DNA of 64,000 nt from Polytrichum commune. Lineage: Eukaryota > Streptophyta > Polytrichopsida > Polytrichales > Polytrichaceae. The notes under the pieces are model-generated. The model saw nothing but the letters and a program-made list of their open reading frames with translations, did no database searches and was not told the DNA's origin. Where the stretch lies: assembly GCA_950295325.1 (NCBI GenBank), contig OX485803.1, positions 19,902,001-19,966,000 on the forward strand. Direction: 5' to 3'. Shown here piece after piece: positions 1-11,580 of the stretch; positions within the stretch are counted from its first letter, which is position 1; every line of letters begins with the position of its first letter. Position numbers and translations under genes: made by a program.

Positions 1-85
1 AGTGTAGCCTTGATCAGACACAATTTTAGCTGAACTTTCTTCTCCGATGACGTTGTGCGGCCGTGACTCTGATCAAGGCTACACA
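1..85 (+). repeat. Partial copy of the fusion gene's 5' leader ending in an inverted repeat
   Basis: Bases 1-66 are almost identical to 2589-2655, in the putative 5' leader exon of the lipase-GTPase gene. They differ at a few positions, one of which turns ACG in the downstream copy into ATG here at position 47. Homology stops abruptly after GTGACT. The next bases, 69-85, are the reverse complement of 2-18 (TGTAGCCTTGATCAGA type), so 1-85 can form a 17-bp stem with a loop of about 50 nt. The ATG opens a 90-codon frame with no similarity I recognise. The left edge of the window hides what lies upstream, so this may be the remnant of a duplicated gene start. Confidence 0.6.
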
Positions 86-350
86 TACTTTGTGCCACTT
101 GCATCTTCTGACGCTTTTCTTACGGTTCACATTAGCGCCGGGGAGTCATTCTCCGATTCACACCCAACATTTGCCTTAGTGACCTGTAATTGCGCTTTTT
201 ATCTTGGCAACCACTTGAATAAGTTAGTGAAAATCAAATCTCTAAGTCAAAACACTGTATATCAGGACTTAGAAATGGCGTTCTATCGGACAACACCCGA
301 AAATTCTCATACCCTTTGAAGTTTTCAGCAATTCTTACGTCCATTACGGA

Positions 351-1541
351 GTGAAATTCGGCGGACATTAAGTCCTCCCTACAAACTATGGGGGGTGTCA
401 TATCCGGGCTGGGGCAACCCTCCAAGGAAGTTTTTGAACCCGACTGAAAATTGTTGTCCGCCCCGCCCAACTTCGAAAAAAACATTGCCCTTGCATTCTT
501 GAAGGCCGCTTGACTACAAATCCCATATTGAGTGCACTTCACCTTCAAGGTCTAAAATCCAATATATATATATATATATGTGCACTTCCAATTAGTAAAT
601 AAGCAATTCATTGGGATTTCATTCCGGAAGTGAAACCATCAATGAAGCATGTAATTAACTTGAAAGTCAAAAAATTACAAAATCCTCACTGAGGTTAGAA
701 TTTTTATGACTTACCATTTGAGATTGTCTTTGTCATTCTAAAATGACACTTGAATTTAGTGTGCTGATTTAGTATATATATTTTATAATATTTTAGGGTA
801 ATGCCGTCTACTTTCACAAGTATTCATATGCAATTAATTATAAAATATACTTACTGGAATTAATTAATTAACTAAATTTAATTACTGGAGTTAATTGGAG
901 TTGATTCCAGTAATTACATTTTATGATTAATTATTCTGACTTAATTTGGTAAGCATACTTTCTGATTTATTTGGGCTTAATTAGGATTAATCATAATTAC
1001 TTAGACTTAATTACATTCAATCACACTTAATTGGTTTGAATGCGTATGAATACTTGTGAAAGTAGACGGCATTATCTAAATATTATAAAATATACATTCT
1101 GAATCAGCAGACTAAATTCAAGTGTCATTTTAGAATGACAAAGACAATTTCCAATGGTAAGTCATAAAAATTATAATCCTCAATGCTAATGAGGATTTTG
1201 TAATTTTTTTGACCTCCAAGTTAATTACGTGCTTCATTGATGGTTTGAATCACTTCCGGAATGAAATCCCAATGAATTGCTTATTTACTAATTGGAAGTG
1301 CATATATATATATATATTGGATTTTAGACCTTGAAGGTGAAGTGCACTCAATATGGGATTTGTAGTCAAGCGGCCTTCAAGAATGCAAGGGCAATTTTTT
1401 TTCGAAGTTTGGGTGGGGGGGGGGGGGGGCAATAGTTTTCAATCTCGTTCCAAAGTTTCCCTAGAGGGCTGCCCCAGCCCGGATATGACACCCCCCATAG
1501 TTTGTACGGGGAGGACTTAATGTCCGCCGCGAAATTCCAAT
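351..1541. mobile_element. 1.2-kb near-palindromic foldback-type element
   Basis: The two halves are imperfect reverse complements along almost the whole length. GAAATTC-GGCGGACATTAAG on the left faces CTTAATGTCCGCCGCGAAATT on the right. The (AT)n tracts at about 561-580 and 1302-1316 face each other, as do the segments around 790-820 and 1045-1075 (ATGCCGTCTACTTTCAC and its complement). The centre lies near 900-940. A poly-G run at about 1417-1429 interrupts the right arm. No transposase reading frame is visible, so this is a non-autonomous foldback or long-TIR element. I could not identify target duplications, and the ends are accurate only to about 10 bp. Confidence 0.75.
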
Positions 1542-1739
1542 ACCCCATTTATGGTATATAGTCACGTAAACTATTTGCAAAGGGCCTAAACTAGATGCTT
1601 AGAGATCTCAAAGTGTAAAGCCCACTATTTGTCAATATGATTCCATTCATCAACATAAGTAACTTCAATAAGTAACATAGTAAGGGAAAAAATGTTTACA
1701 TTATGATATTTAGAGTAGCATATTGAGATACTTTAGATG

Positions 1740-2005
1740 ATAGTCTTGTGTTCTAGTATGCAAGGGGAAGATATATTTAACATACTATTAACAAATATCA
1801 TGTGTTAAAATATTAGTCTGTCAGAGGAAGATATTCTTGAGCAAGTGTCACTTGTAATATGCTTTTGTCAACTTGTAGACCATTGTATAACGTAGGCATG
1901 CATCTTATAACACTATTGAACATGCTCCCGCCAAGATATTAGTAAGCGCACTTGACTGTCAAGTGACATTTATGGTGAAGTTGTTTAATCATCCCCAATG
2001 ATCGG
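1740..2005 (-). repeat. Dispersed repeat, inverted copy at 53.3 kb
   Basis: The reverse complement of this stretch matches 53262-53480. Both contain ATATCTTGGC, GCATGTTCAATA, TGCATGC, AAGTTGAC and AATATCTTCCTCT in the same order and spacing. It is a decayed repeat lying just upstream of the fusion gene's promoter. No coding capacity is seen. Confidence 0.6.
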
Positions 2006-2218
2006 GGAACTTTTTGGGCATAATCGGTTGAGATCCTAGTATTTGCAAGTCCAACTAATTACATGTTGATATCTTCCAGTTTTCCTTTATCAAATTGGGG
2101 TATATTATATAAATTGCTCTAAAATGATCGGCAATTTTCCTGAAGTCTTGAACTTCAACCGGTTATTTCTCAAACTCAACCGGTTCATCTGGAACTAACT
2201 GCCGGTTCTCCCCGATCA
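1998..2218 (+). promoter_or_regulatory. Cluster of AACCGGTT and TGATCGG motifs
   Basis: Two perfect palindromes AACCGGTT sit at 2157-2164 and 2178-2185, 21 bp apart, and a third half-matching CCGGTT lies at 2202-2207. TGATCGG occurs near 1999 and 2124 on the plus strand and near 2211-2217 on the minus strand. The cluster is 190-400 bp upstream of a TATA-like box. The motifs are seen directly; a role as transcription-factor sites is inference. Confidence 0.35.
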
Positions 2219-2407
2219 TAGGAATCATCGCATGTGACACTAAATACCATTATCAGTGAAATGTGCAGACAACCGTGTACAGATACTTAGGTTCGATACT
2301 GACACGTACTGTGAGGAAGGTACCTGGGAAGACATGGAAGCGCAGACTTGACCGCGGGATCGAGTTTGAATTATTTAAGGCCACAAGTGCTGCACAGTGC
2401 ACACTAG

Positions 2408-2415
2408 TATAAATA
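2408..2415 (+). promoter_or_regulatory. TATA-like box of the lipase-GTPase gene
   Basis: TATAAATA on the plus strand, followed by AC-rich sequence of the kind found at plant transcription starts. It would place the transcript start near 2440, about 500 bp before the chosen ATG. The leader would include the sequence shared with positions 1-66. Confidence 0.4.
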
Positions 2416-2588
2416 GCAAAGATGTTCCCAATCAATCAAATGCACTTCCTCAAATACAATCAAGATGATTGATGCGATTTGCAACAAATACAGACAGCTG
2501 TGTGCAGACAATTAGGTTATGTCCAGCCATGGGGGCAGGGCAGGGCGGGTGTGCAATGTGTAAGTTATTTGAGGCCACGCCGTGACAG

Positions 2589-2957
2589 AAGTGTAGCCTT
2601 GATCGGACACAATTTTAGCTGAACTTTCTTCTCCGACGACGTTGTGCGGCCGTGACTTGAAGGGAGCCTGGGTGGCGAAGACGATCGCTTCTATCTGCTG
2701 TGCTTGTGCGGAACCTCTGTGCTGGTCTCAGAGTTGTCGGTAAGTCGACCGAGGCTTCCATAGTAAAGTAATCTAAGCATGCATGGTTTTATCCGTGGTT
2801 TCCGATGCATATAAGTGCTGATTGGTACACTCAAAGCCGGTCCATCGACTGATGATCATCAATGTGTGCATGCCACGGTTGATGACGTTCTGCAGCTCCA
2901 AGCGGGAATGTATTGCTGCTGCCGACTTTCACTTCGATAAGCAAGTGGACAGATTCT
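2589..2957 (+). other. Putative 5' untranslated region with a leader intron and a uORF
   Basis: GTAAGT at about 2740 and TTCTGCAG ending at 2894 would delimit a 154-bp leader intron. The segment before that donor is open in one frame back to a TGA near its start but has no ATG, so it is treated as non-coding. Just before the main ATG, an ATG at 2908 opens a ten-codon uORF ending in TAA at 2940. The first in-frame ATG for the lipase frame is at 2958. The frame is open upstream to a TGA at 2883, so extra N-terminal residues from an upstream exon cannot be excluded. Confidence 0.4.
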
Positions 2958-5900
2958 ATGGATTCCAGACGTCCGCAAATAAAGGACCTGGCACGAGCAT
3001 ATTTTTGCTCGGAGGCAGTTCTTTTTGAAAAGAATGAAGAGATTAAGGAGTATCTGAATGAGACCAAGTCGGAATTCCCAATCATCCATTTTGATGTTGT
3101 TCATGTATCAGTTGATCAGGACAATGATCTGCGCGGCTTCAAATTTTTGGTTGCTTACGCCGCTGATGCTACTTTCATTGCATTTCGCGGATCTCGGACT
3201 TTTGAAGACTTAGGCCGGGAGAGTCAGCCGTCGTCCTCTGCCAGTGGGGTTCATGGGGTGGTTCTGGAGCTTTCCCGCAGCTTCATGGGATCTGGTTGCA
3301 ACTTGCTCGCTCAATTGTCCAAATCGGAAAAGCGCATCATCTTTTGCGGGCACAGATTAGGGGGCTCAGTGGCGCACATGGTGGTGGTTCGCTTCTTCAC
3401 GGATTTTGAAGACAAAGTGGTGAGCCTTTTGTGGCGAATTTCCATTTTTATCCTTTTGTTTTGCTTGCTTTATCTTCGTTAGCTTCAGTGTTGTGCTACT
3501 TACAATAACGACTGATGTAATTTTTCGACGATTCTGATATTTTCGTTCTGGTCGATAAACACTTTGAAGTTTGCTACTTCCTCTTTCTAGGTTCATTGCT
3601 AGGTTTCTTATTTCATCTTTCTAGGTTAATTTTGAATTACCTTGGCCGACTTTCTGAACTGGAGCATCCAATTTAACGCCTCAGAGATGCAGTCATGTCG
3701 TTCCTATTTTTCAACATAAGAGGATGGCGCCTTTAGTTCTGGTCGTGAAGCCCTACTCCGTTTTGCTCATTCGTCGATGTTCGCATAAAATTCTGGATGC
3801 TCTCCATGCGTTTATATTGCTATCATCGAATATGAAAAGACTTAGAGCCTACGCTTTCAAATCTTAAGTTCTCCTATACCTATTTGGCCACATAATCCCT
3901 GAAATTAGTATAGCTGCTCAGATTTGAGACTGTCCAAAACTGCGCTACTTGTTCTTCCTCGGTACTTCGCTGAGGATGCCATGTGATCGATACTGATACC
4001 TCAACGCATTAATTTGCGATTTTTCCTTTAATTTGCAGGAGGACCTGGACCCTAACACAATGATCTCGATTGCATTCGGCGCCCCCAACATATGCGGTAA
4101 CAAGCGCGCTCAAGAAATCAATAACAATGCTCATCTCAAGGTGCACCTCTTCAACGTGACTGATGAATCCGATCCCGTGGCTTCCCTGCAAGATGAATTT
4201 GAAGGGCACGAGGTGAAGGGGGATACTGCAGTTCGATCTGGCAGGTTTCCTATAGGAATTATGGTACCACTGCGAAGCGGGTATCACCAGTCTCGTTCGA
4301 GTTCCGTTATGGGCTCATGTGTTCCAGGGAAAATCAAGCCCTGGAGCCGGAAGAAGTTTAGCAAATCTTACAAATCAGCAGTGATTGCTGCGTATAAGTC
4401 CTCCGCCATGTCCAGCGATGAAGACGATGACTCTCCAAAGACGAAGGTCGAATCACCAGCTCCAGATGTAACGTGGCCTTCCCCCTCTGCTTGTCTGCTG
4501 GAGCCTGGTCTTGTTTGTTAACAATATCACTTTACATACTAAAGTAGACATATGTGATGTTCTTCGGATGCTTTCTCTCTGTGCCAGCTTCTTGTAGGAC
4601 ATCAAGAACACAGTGAGTGGAAGATGATTGGCAAATCCTAATCTGCATGCCCGTAGTCATTTAACTCAAAAATTTTAGAGTTCATATGAGTATCTTATTG
4701 ATTGTCAATGTGAAGATTCTCGTGGTCATTAAGTGGTCATATAGATTTTTTCAATCATGTTGACTATTGAGCTTAGAATGGTTAGCATATGTTGAGCATG
4801 TAGTTGAATTTCTTCTAGACAAATGTCTTTTTGGTGTCAAGTTTTTGATCCACACCTAACCACAAATCGTTCAAATATATAGGTGTCCATAATATTATTG
4901 TGGTGTTGGAAATAGGCACGTCAATTTTTTGCCCCTCATAAAATTGAGTTGTGAATTTTCCATTTCAATGACCAGTTAGCAAACTTGTTTAATATTTTCT
5001 TTTCGCTAGCATATATTTGCTAGCAAGTGGCTAAAGGCGAAGACCATAATTTGTACATGAATTGGCCTTCATGCACAATTTTTTTGATTCAACAAAGAAA
5101 CCTAACAATCAAATTATACCTTTTAGAAAATACTTTGCAAAGGTGTTAAGGGTGAGTTTCCATGTAGGCCACTTGCCCACTAGATTTTAGTATGAATAAC
5201 GAACAACTTGCCCAAATATAGATGGAATTTGGTGGGGTAGGATTTTGTATGTCCCAACTAGCTACTCTCATCTTCTCAATGTGGGCCCACCTACTATTAA
5301 CCTCTTCCTTTTAGGTTAACAAGGATGGACTTCTAGACCATCGGTCTTTCAAACTTTGGTGATCAACACTTGTAAGTCAAAGAGTGCTTTAGTGGGCTCA
5401 TGGAATTCTAGCAGCCCATGTCTAGTAGGCCACCAAAATGTGGTTGGTTAGTGGGTTGTGCTTATCTACATGAGACCACCTCCCACCCACTATTATCTAG
5501 AATCTAGTGGACGAGCGACCTACGTGGAAACTCACTCTAAGAGACCCCATGATCTTAGACATGCTGAGTATTTATTCTGGATAAGAATTTTTGTTTTAAA
5601 ATTAAATTGTTTCAAAGTATACCAAGAAAATCGTTCCGTATGAAGGTTTTCTTGACATGAGGTGCTGTTGATGTTTATCTTTCCAGGTCTTGTCTGCAAA
5701 ATGGAAGGCATCAGATTTCAAAATTTTCATCACCATCAAGGGATTTAATCTGCAGTATCTACGTGAGCCTGTGAAATTGGATGGATTGCATCCGTGGGAT
5801 ACCATACTACAGACAGATTCTGAACTTGTTATTACTGCTCCTGACAACACTAAAGCAGAGGATATTAAGGCGGTGTCCATGGTCATCGTCAAAACTGCAT

Positions 5901-8900
5901 TTGGGGCAACAACACGAGTTCTTCAACAGGTAAGTCCTGTTTGTGCCATGTGTTTCTTCACAAGTGTGAACAGAATTGATCTGGAATTAGCAAGTTTTGA
6001 ATCACTTAATATGTGTATAGGCACATGCATGTGAAATATGAATAGAAAAGTTGTATTTTCCATGTACAAATCTAAACCAACAAACTTGGCTAGCGATTTG
6101 TGGCGAGCATGTACGGGGTCTAGCAAAAACCTCCCCTTTATAAGTTTCATCCCAACTTAGTGTCACTAGACTAATTTGGGTTCTTTGATATTGACTTTGA
6201 GGTCAAATCAATTCAAAGTATAAAACTAGACTCAAGTTTTATTAGAGACTCATGTTCACCTTCATCTTTCATGGTCGCCACAAATCCATGCATGGCCAAC
6301 AAACTTACATGTGTGCATGCATGTATGTTATACATACGTTGATATTATAATAGTCTTAGACAAAGATCTAGACTATTCCCCAACATTTAAAGGACTGGCT
6401 CATATTACACCAAATTGTTCCATATTCTACAAAAGAAAAATATATACGTATTCTCAAAGAGTGAATGAAATGTACTTAATAATGTGACAAGTTTGATTAG
6501 AAGTAAAATAAGTGAGGCAAATATAGATCATTAGTTTAAATAATAAATATTTTTATTACTTATTATTTAATAGTTGTTTTGACATCAAAAACGAAGGACA
6601 AATATGACAAGACAAAAGGTGCTCTAACCTCTTTGAAGAACTATAGAATGTAATGAGAAAAAGTAGACAAATTGTGCAAAATATTGCATACAAAGGGAAG
6701 AAAACAACTTAGTTTTTAGTTTCAAAAGTAAAAATATTTTTATTGAATACGTGTTTTCTATTCCAACCAAATAAAATCTATGTCCCCTTTTTAGCACGAC
6801 TTCCAAGTGGAAGTGGTCAGTGAGCAATGAGATTTACTAAGAGCATTAAGTTTTTCTGCACATCTTTACACATCACACTACTAGTAGTTGACATTTATAT
6901 ACCTATTATATGTCAATTTTATATCAATTAAGCTATTTTGTGACAATGAACCCGAATGATCAACCATCGAATGTGCACCAATATTAATTTTCGAGAACGT
7001 TTTTATGATATCAATCATTTTTATACCAATTACATGTGTAGGACATTGGTGAAGATACTACGAACATTCCTTTGAAAGTGTTGCCTAGAATTGTGCAAAC
7101 TTTCTTTGTCTTGGCCAGGCCACCTTTGTCCTTTCTTCCATCAACAAAGACACTTGAGGATTTGGATAGCATCATACAATGTAAGCTTCTACTACACTCA
7201 TTATTTGCAAGAATTTGGATTTCCAATTCATACTAGACTTACTATTGGTATGAAGATTTTTATTATTATAGATTGGTCTTATTTTCTATGCCGTACTACA
7301 TTGACAGAAAGGTCATACATTAGTAGTTGAAGAACCTCAACTCACCCTTGGAAAAGAAAACATTTGTATACGCAAAATAATTGTACTTCAACACATGTGG
7401 TAACATGTCAATATATTGTATGAACCGAGATTGATAGTGTGGTATTATATGTTGCCTCCTTCTTTAATAGATTTGACAATGTTTGGGATACCTTGCAACA
7501 TTCTTTAACAAGTCTAATCAACTTAATAACATCTTAAGGACAACTGTATACAATATTAAGGCGATTTAAATCACATGCATATTGCAGCCAAATGTTAACC
7601 CTTATTTTACAAACTTCGTATGCCATTGCCATGAGTAGATTGTAATTAATTGGATTAATAGCTTTGTTATGACGTTGATATGCATCAGGTGTACCGGACC
7701 TAGAGGATAAAAAACTCTCTGAACTGTTGAGAGCCACAACAAAATTTGATGTTACTAAAGAAGACCTCAAAATATATACCAAAGAAATGAACGATGTTAT
7801 TGACTCAGTGATTGAGTTCCTAAGGAGAAGGTTAGGTCTACTTCATTGACATGTGGTACAAATTTTCCTATATGTATATGTTACATGGAGCTTTATAGTA
7901 AGTACTTGAGTTTTCATTAATAACGTTGTTCTTGAAGCAAACATTAGAGATTGACTAGAAATGCCTGAAATTTGCTTTAGGTCGTATGACATGTTCATAA
8001 CATAATACTTGCACATTGAATTAACCCAAATGGTCCAATGTGATCTTCCTCAAGAAATCTATGCAAGAAAAAAGTTAAAATAAATTCTTCGTCATTGAAT
8101 TAATGAGGTAAAAGTTGTATTGTTGCAACTTGTTCCATACTAGCCTTGTTTATGAGGTCCTAGAATCTAGAATTGCTTAGACCTTTGTGTGTGGCTTGTG
8201 GAGACCTAATCATGTATCTTGCACAACCTTCCTCAAGACCGGTTAACCCCTACTTGCATGGGAGCAATCATATGTGGTCATCCATTTGAAGGGAATGGGT
8301 CTCACATGCCTTTAAAGGGGATGACACTTCCCCAAAGTTTCGGGGGAAGTTCTTGACCCATGGAACTCTCTAGCTTCTTTAATACAATTTTAAAAAACGA
8401 GGTTACAGTTCTAGAGAGCTCAATATTCACATGCACATGCTTTCAACTGGTGTCAACTAAATTAATAGTTGATTTGTATGTCCGTTGCTACCATTATAAT
8501 AGTACTAAAACCTTTTTGTTTGCGTTTGTAGTTACATTCTACAATTCTTAAAAAAAGACCAAATAGTAAGAATCTTTGGATGTGTAGCGGGGTGTGCCTT
8601 GTTGGCCGCGGGTGTTGTTTTGCTACCACTTGGAGGAATAGCCTTAGCTATAGGTGGCGCAGTCGCCATTGCAGCCTCTGTGACTGTCGGCGGCGTCTTA
8701 AGTGTTGGCGGTGGTGGGGGTATCATCATGCTTGTTCTTGGTAAAGGACAACACATGGTTCGTGAGTACACTGAGATGCTGGAACTTGCAATCTATGAGG
8801 CATCTCTTTGGTCTACTAAGAAGTCCAAAAACATTCAAAAGCCTAAATTGTTACCAGAGGGTCCTCCAGATCGCAAGCTTACAACGACAGAATTAGAATC

Positions 8901-11273
8901 ATTGCTTCATGAAAAAGGTAGACATGCCCAAACTCAGAATTTATTATACCTCAATGCTTTTGTTTTATTTATTTATTTTCATTATCTTTCCTTCCTTCCT
9001 TCCAGGCACACTGAATCAATACAATTCTAGGCAAATAACTTCAAATTCCATCATATCCCAATCCCATTGAGCATTACTGTACATGATGTCATACATCTTC
9101 CTCAAGTAGCATGTTATTTTCAGCGTAAAGCCTTGCCACATTTCTCTTTGAAATCGGTGGGCTTCTTACATGCTGTAGTTACCCTAGGGGATTTTGGCAG
9201 GATGTATAGCACCATCTGAGCCGTCCATCTCATCTAAATCTAGAGGTTGAAATCTAAGCAAGGGCTTACTCTAAGTAAAGCCCTCAGGCTGTGGCCTTCT
9301 GTAAATACGGGCCAACCCTCGGGTGGGCCCTTCTCCATGGAAAGCCCCATCCCTAGAGCCTTACTTAATTACTTTCTAGATGTTTCAAAGAAATCGGTAA
9401 ACAGTGCGTCCACTTTGCATGTGTCGATCTGCATATAGCTTCGCATATATATAAGTATGAGTAAATAATTCCATGACTGACTGTTTCTCTTGTAATTTGC
9501 TCTTTTGCTGATTTTATGATCAGCAAGTACAAATTGAATGCTCACACTTTTTTAGATTGTGAGTTTAAGTGATGCGCCTTTCTCACCTATTGATAAACCT
9601 GCACCTGTAATTCAGTTGAACGCAGTGGGAGCCATTTGGAGCGCATGATTGAGGAGATTCACAAACCTGGGAAAACAAATATTGAACTCAGCTCTGAAGC
9701 AATGCAAGCAGCAAGCGTAGAATCCAAACACAATTTGGTACGAAGGATGCACATCGTGGCTAAGACAGTTGCCATGTACAACAAGGAAGTTAAGAGCACT
9801 GAGTTTCTGGGAATTGTCGGGGCGGAGGACTCTGGGAAATCAACCTTTATCACGGTTGGATAAACCACTCCTTTCAATAGCTGGCATTCTCAGATTGTTT
9901 TTCTCCTTCTCTACATTATGTCATAAACTGAACTGTTGGTTTATCTATGTCTTTTTCTGTAGTTTAAAGATTGATGTTTGTTGTACAGAAAGCCATCAGA
10001 AGATTTGGAGAGAACCCTTCTGGAGACGTGCCTGAAGTAGGAATTAAGTGTCACACCACGACTGTAAGGCCGTACAAGCTCAAAGGTAGCTTGTATCTGG
10101 TGGATTTTCCAGGCAGCGATGGAACAGAGAATTATGCAAAAGCTTGGAAGCAATTCACATCGGTTCCCAGTTCATGTATCCTGCTTCTTGAATTTAAGGT
10201 ATGTTTACCCCAGGGTGGCAACTTTTCCTTTTAGAACAGTTGTTCCTAATCACTTCTAAAACCTCTAAGGAACTGATGATTTGTTTGTCTACCAAGACTG
10301 ACGAGAAACATGCTTGGAAAGAGCGCATTGAGAAAAATCCATTGATGAAATTTGTGTTTGAATTAGAAAAGGTTTGCCCTTTCCAATGTTATTTTTAGAA
10401 AAAATTGGATGCAATTGTTCTAAATCAGGGTCACCATCCAGAACCCTAGTTTCTTATTTTCACTTCTAAGAAAAAATTTACATTTTTAGAATCTACAGTC
10501 CTAAGAATGCTTAGACTACAAAAGTAGCTCCCAAATCATGCTTCTTAGAAATGGTTTAGCAGCTCCAAGAATGTTTACAGAACCTGTGAGTCCGAACAAT
10601 GGCACCAGGGAAAGATGTTTTAAAGGAGAAAAAACCAAAACACTGAGTTCCGAGTGTTCAAGAAGCTCAAATGCTTTCTAGAAGTTAACCTAAAACCATC
10701 TGTGGTTCAAAACCGATCATATGGGTCTGCATCTACTGCCCTCAACTATGTCCATCATGATATATTCTAGAGCTGTGTATACGAGTGGTTTTATAACCCA
10801 CTCAAAATTTGGCCAGTGTAGAGTGAAAACTTCTGCAATGCCATCTCCTCTGAGAATAACCTTTCAATACCTAGGTAGCATGCGCTTCCACCAACAAGTT
10901 TCGTGACCAATATCCTCGCATTGTCATTCAGGGTGACATTAAGAAGGATCAGATGAAGATGTACAAGAAGAAGAAAAAAGACCTTGATTCTAAGGTCGCA
11001 GTTGTGTTCAACAAAGTGGATTTGCTGTTCTCAAACTCGGAAGAAGACAAATTTGATGCGGATTATTTCAAGGTCCACAGGGTAAGAACTGCTGATAAGC
11101 TTGGTTGCAATAGCGAGGATGTGCATTATGTTTGTTTGGACCCCAGGAACAAGCAGACACTCACCGAGTTGCAGAAGTTGGGTGTGCTTGATTTTGAAGG
11201 GCTTGCAAAGAAAATAGGAGGTTGGTTGGCAATGCACTCCGCCTCAGGGTCACATCACATTCTGATGGAGTAA
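2958..11273 (+). CDS. Class-3 lipase-like / P-loop GTPase fusion protein, 9 exons, 863 aa
   Basis: The exons are 2958-3419, 4039-4467, 5687-5929, 7042-7180, 7689-7830, 8532-8917, 9616-9854, 9989-10198 and 10932-11273. Every junction is GT..AG, the phases agree, and the coding total is 2592 bases. Residues 1-297 form a class-3 lipase-like alpha/beta hydrolase with FIAFRGS at the oxyanion strand, GHRLGG at 131-136 and DESDPV in exon 2. Arg133 replaces the catalytic Ser. Residues 298-378 look like an IPT/TIG-type beta domain. Residues 379-471 are helical linker. Residues 486-541 are a Gly/Ala/Val-rich hydrophobic hairpin that probably enters a membrane. Residues 600-863 are a GTPase with P-loop GAEDSGKST (669-677), DFPG (719-722) and NKVD (777-780). 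Its style resembles large membrane-acting GTPases such as the dynamin or IRG types, but I cannot assign a family. The biochemical role is unknown; GTP-dependent membrane or lipid work is inference. Confidence 0.85.
4672..4905 (+). repeat. Dispersed repeat E, copy 1 (intron 2 of the fusion gene)
   Basis: Matches 42955-43180 in the same orientation and 16935-17170 in reverse. The shared order of blocks is CTCATATGAATATCTT-like, GTGAAGATTCT, GTTGACTATTG, AATGGTTAGCAT, GCATGTAGT and ATATAGGTGTCC. It is non-coding as far as can be seen. Two of the three copies sit in introns. Confidence 0.65.
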
Positions 11274-11580
11274 TTGAAAGATTAACCCCGTTAACCCTGA
11301 AGCGCAGTACAAAAACATGTATTTGACTTGCACACTCCCATTTGTACTTATTATGTCAAAAGTGACTATCTAAAATGAACTACTTCTTAAAGTTGTGTTT
11401 TTTTAATGTTAATTGGTTGAAGAAAAATTAACGCCCGTACTTTTATACAGGCATGAATGTGAGCCCATTAGCCTTGTATTGATCACGGTGTTCTGTGATG
11501 CATTATAAGGTGATTTGCCTCCGTGGGGAGGTGGGCTCTGGTGTAACATTAAGTATATCTAACCTTATTAAGGCGGGGAG
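11274..11580. other. 3' flank of the fusion gene
   Basis: AT-rich sequence following the TAA stop. No canonical AATAAA is seen. Nothing else is recognised before the retroelement fragment. Confidence 0.4.

Noticed and set aside
2913-2957. Start of the lipase frame at TTG 2913
   Set aside because: Non-ATG start with no support; the first ATG in frame is 2958.
9556-9620. Possible extra exon before exon 7 of the fusion gene
   Set aside because: It reads plausibly in one frame (IVSLSDAPFSPIDKPAP), but that frame runs into a TGA and does not match the phase of exon 6. The acceptor at 9615 gives the correct phase without it.
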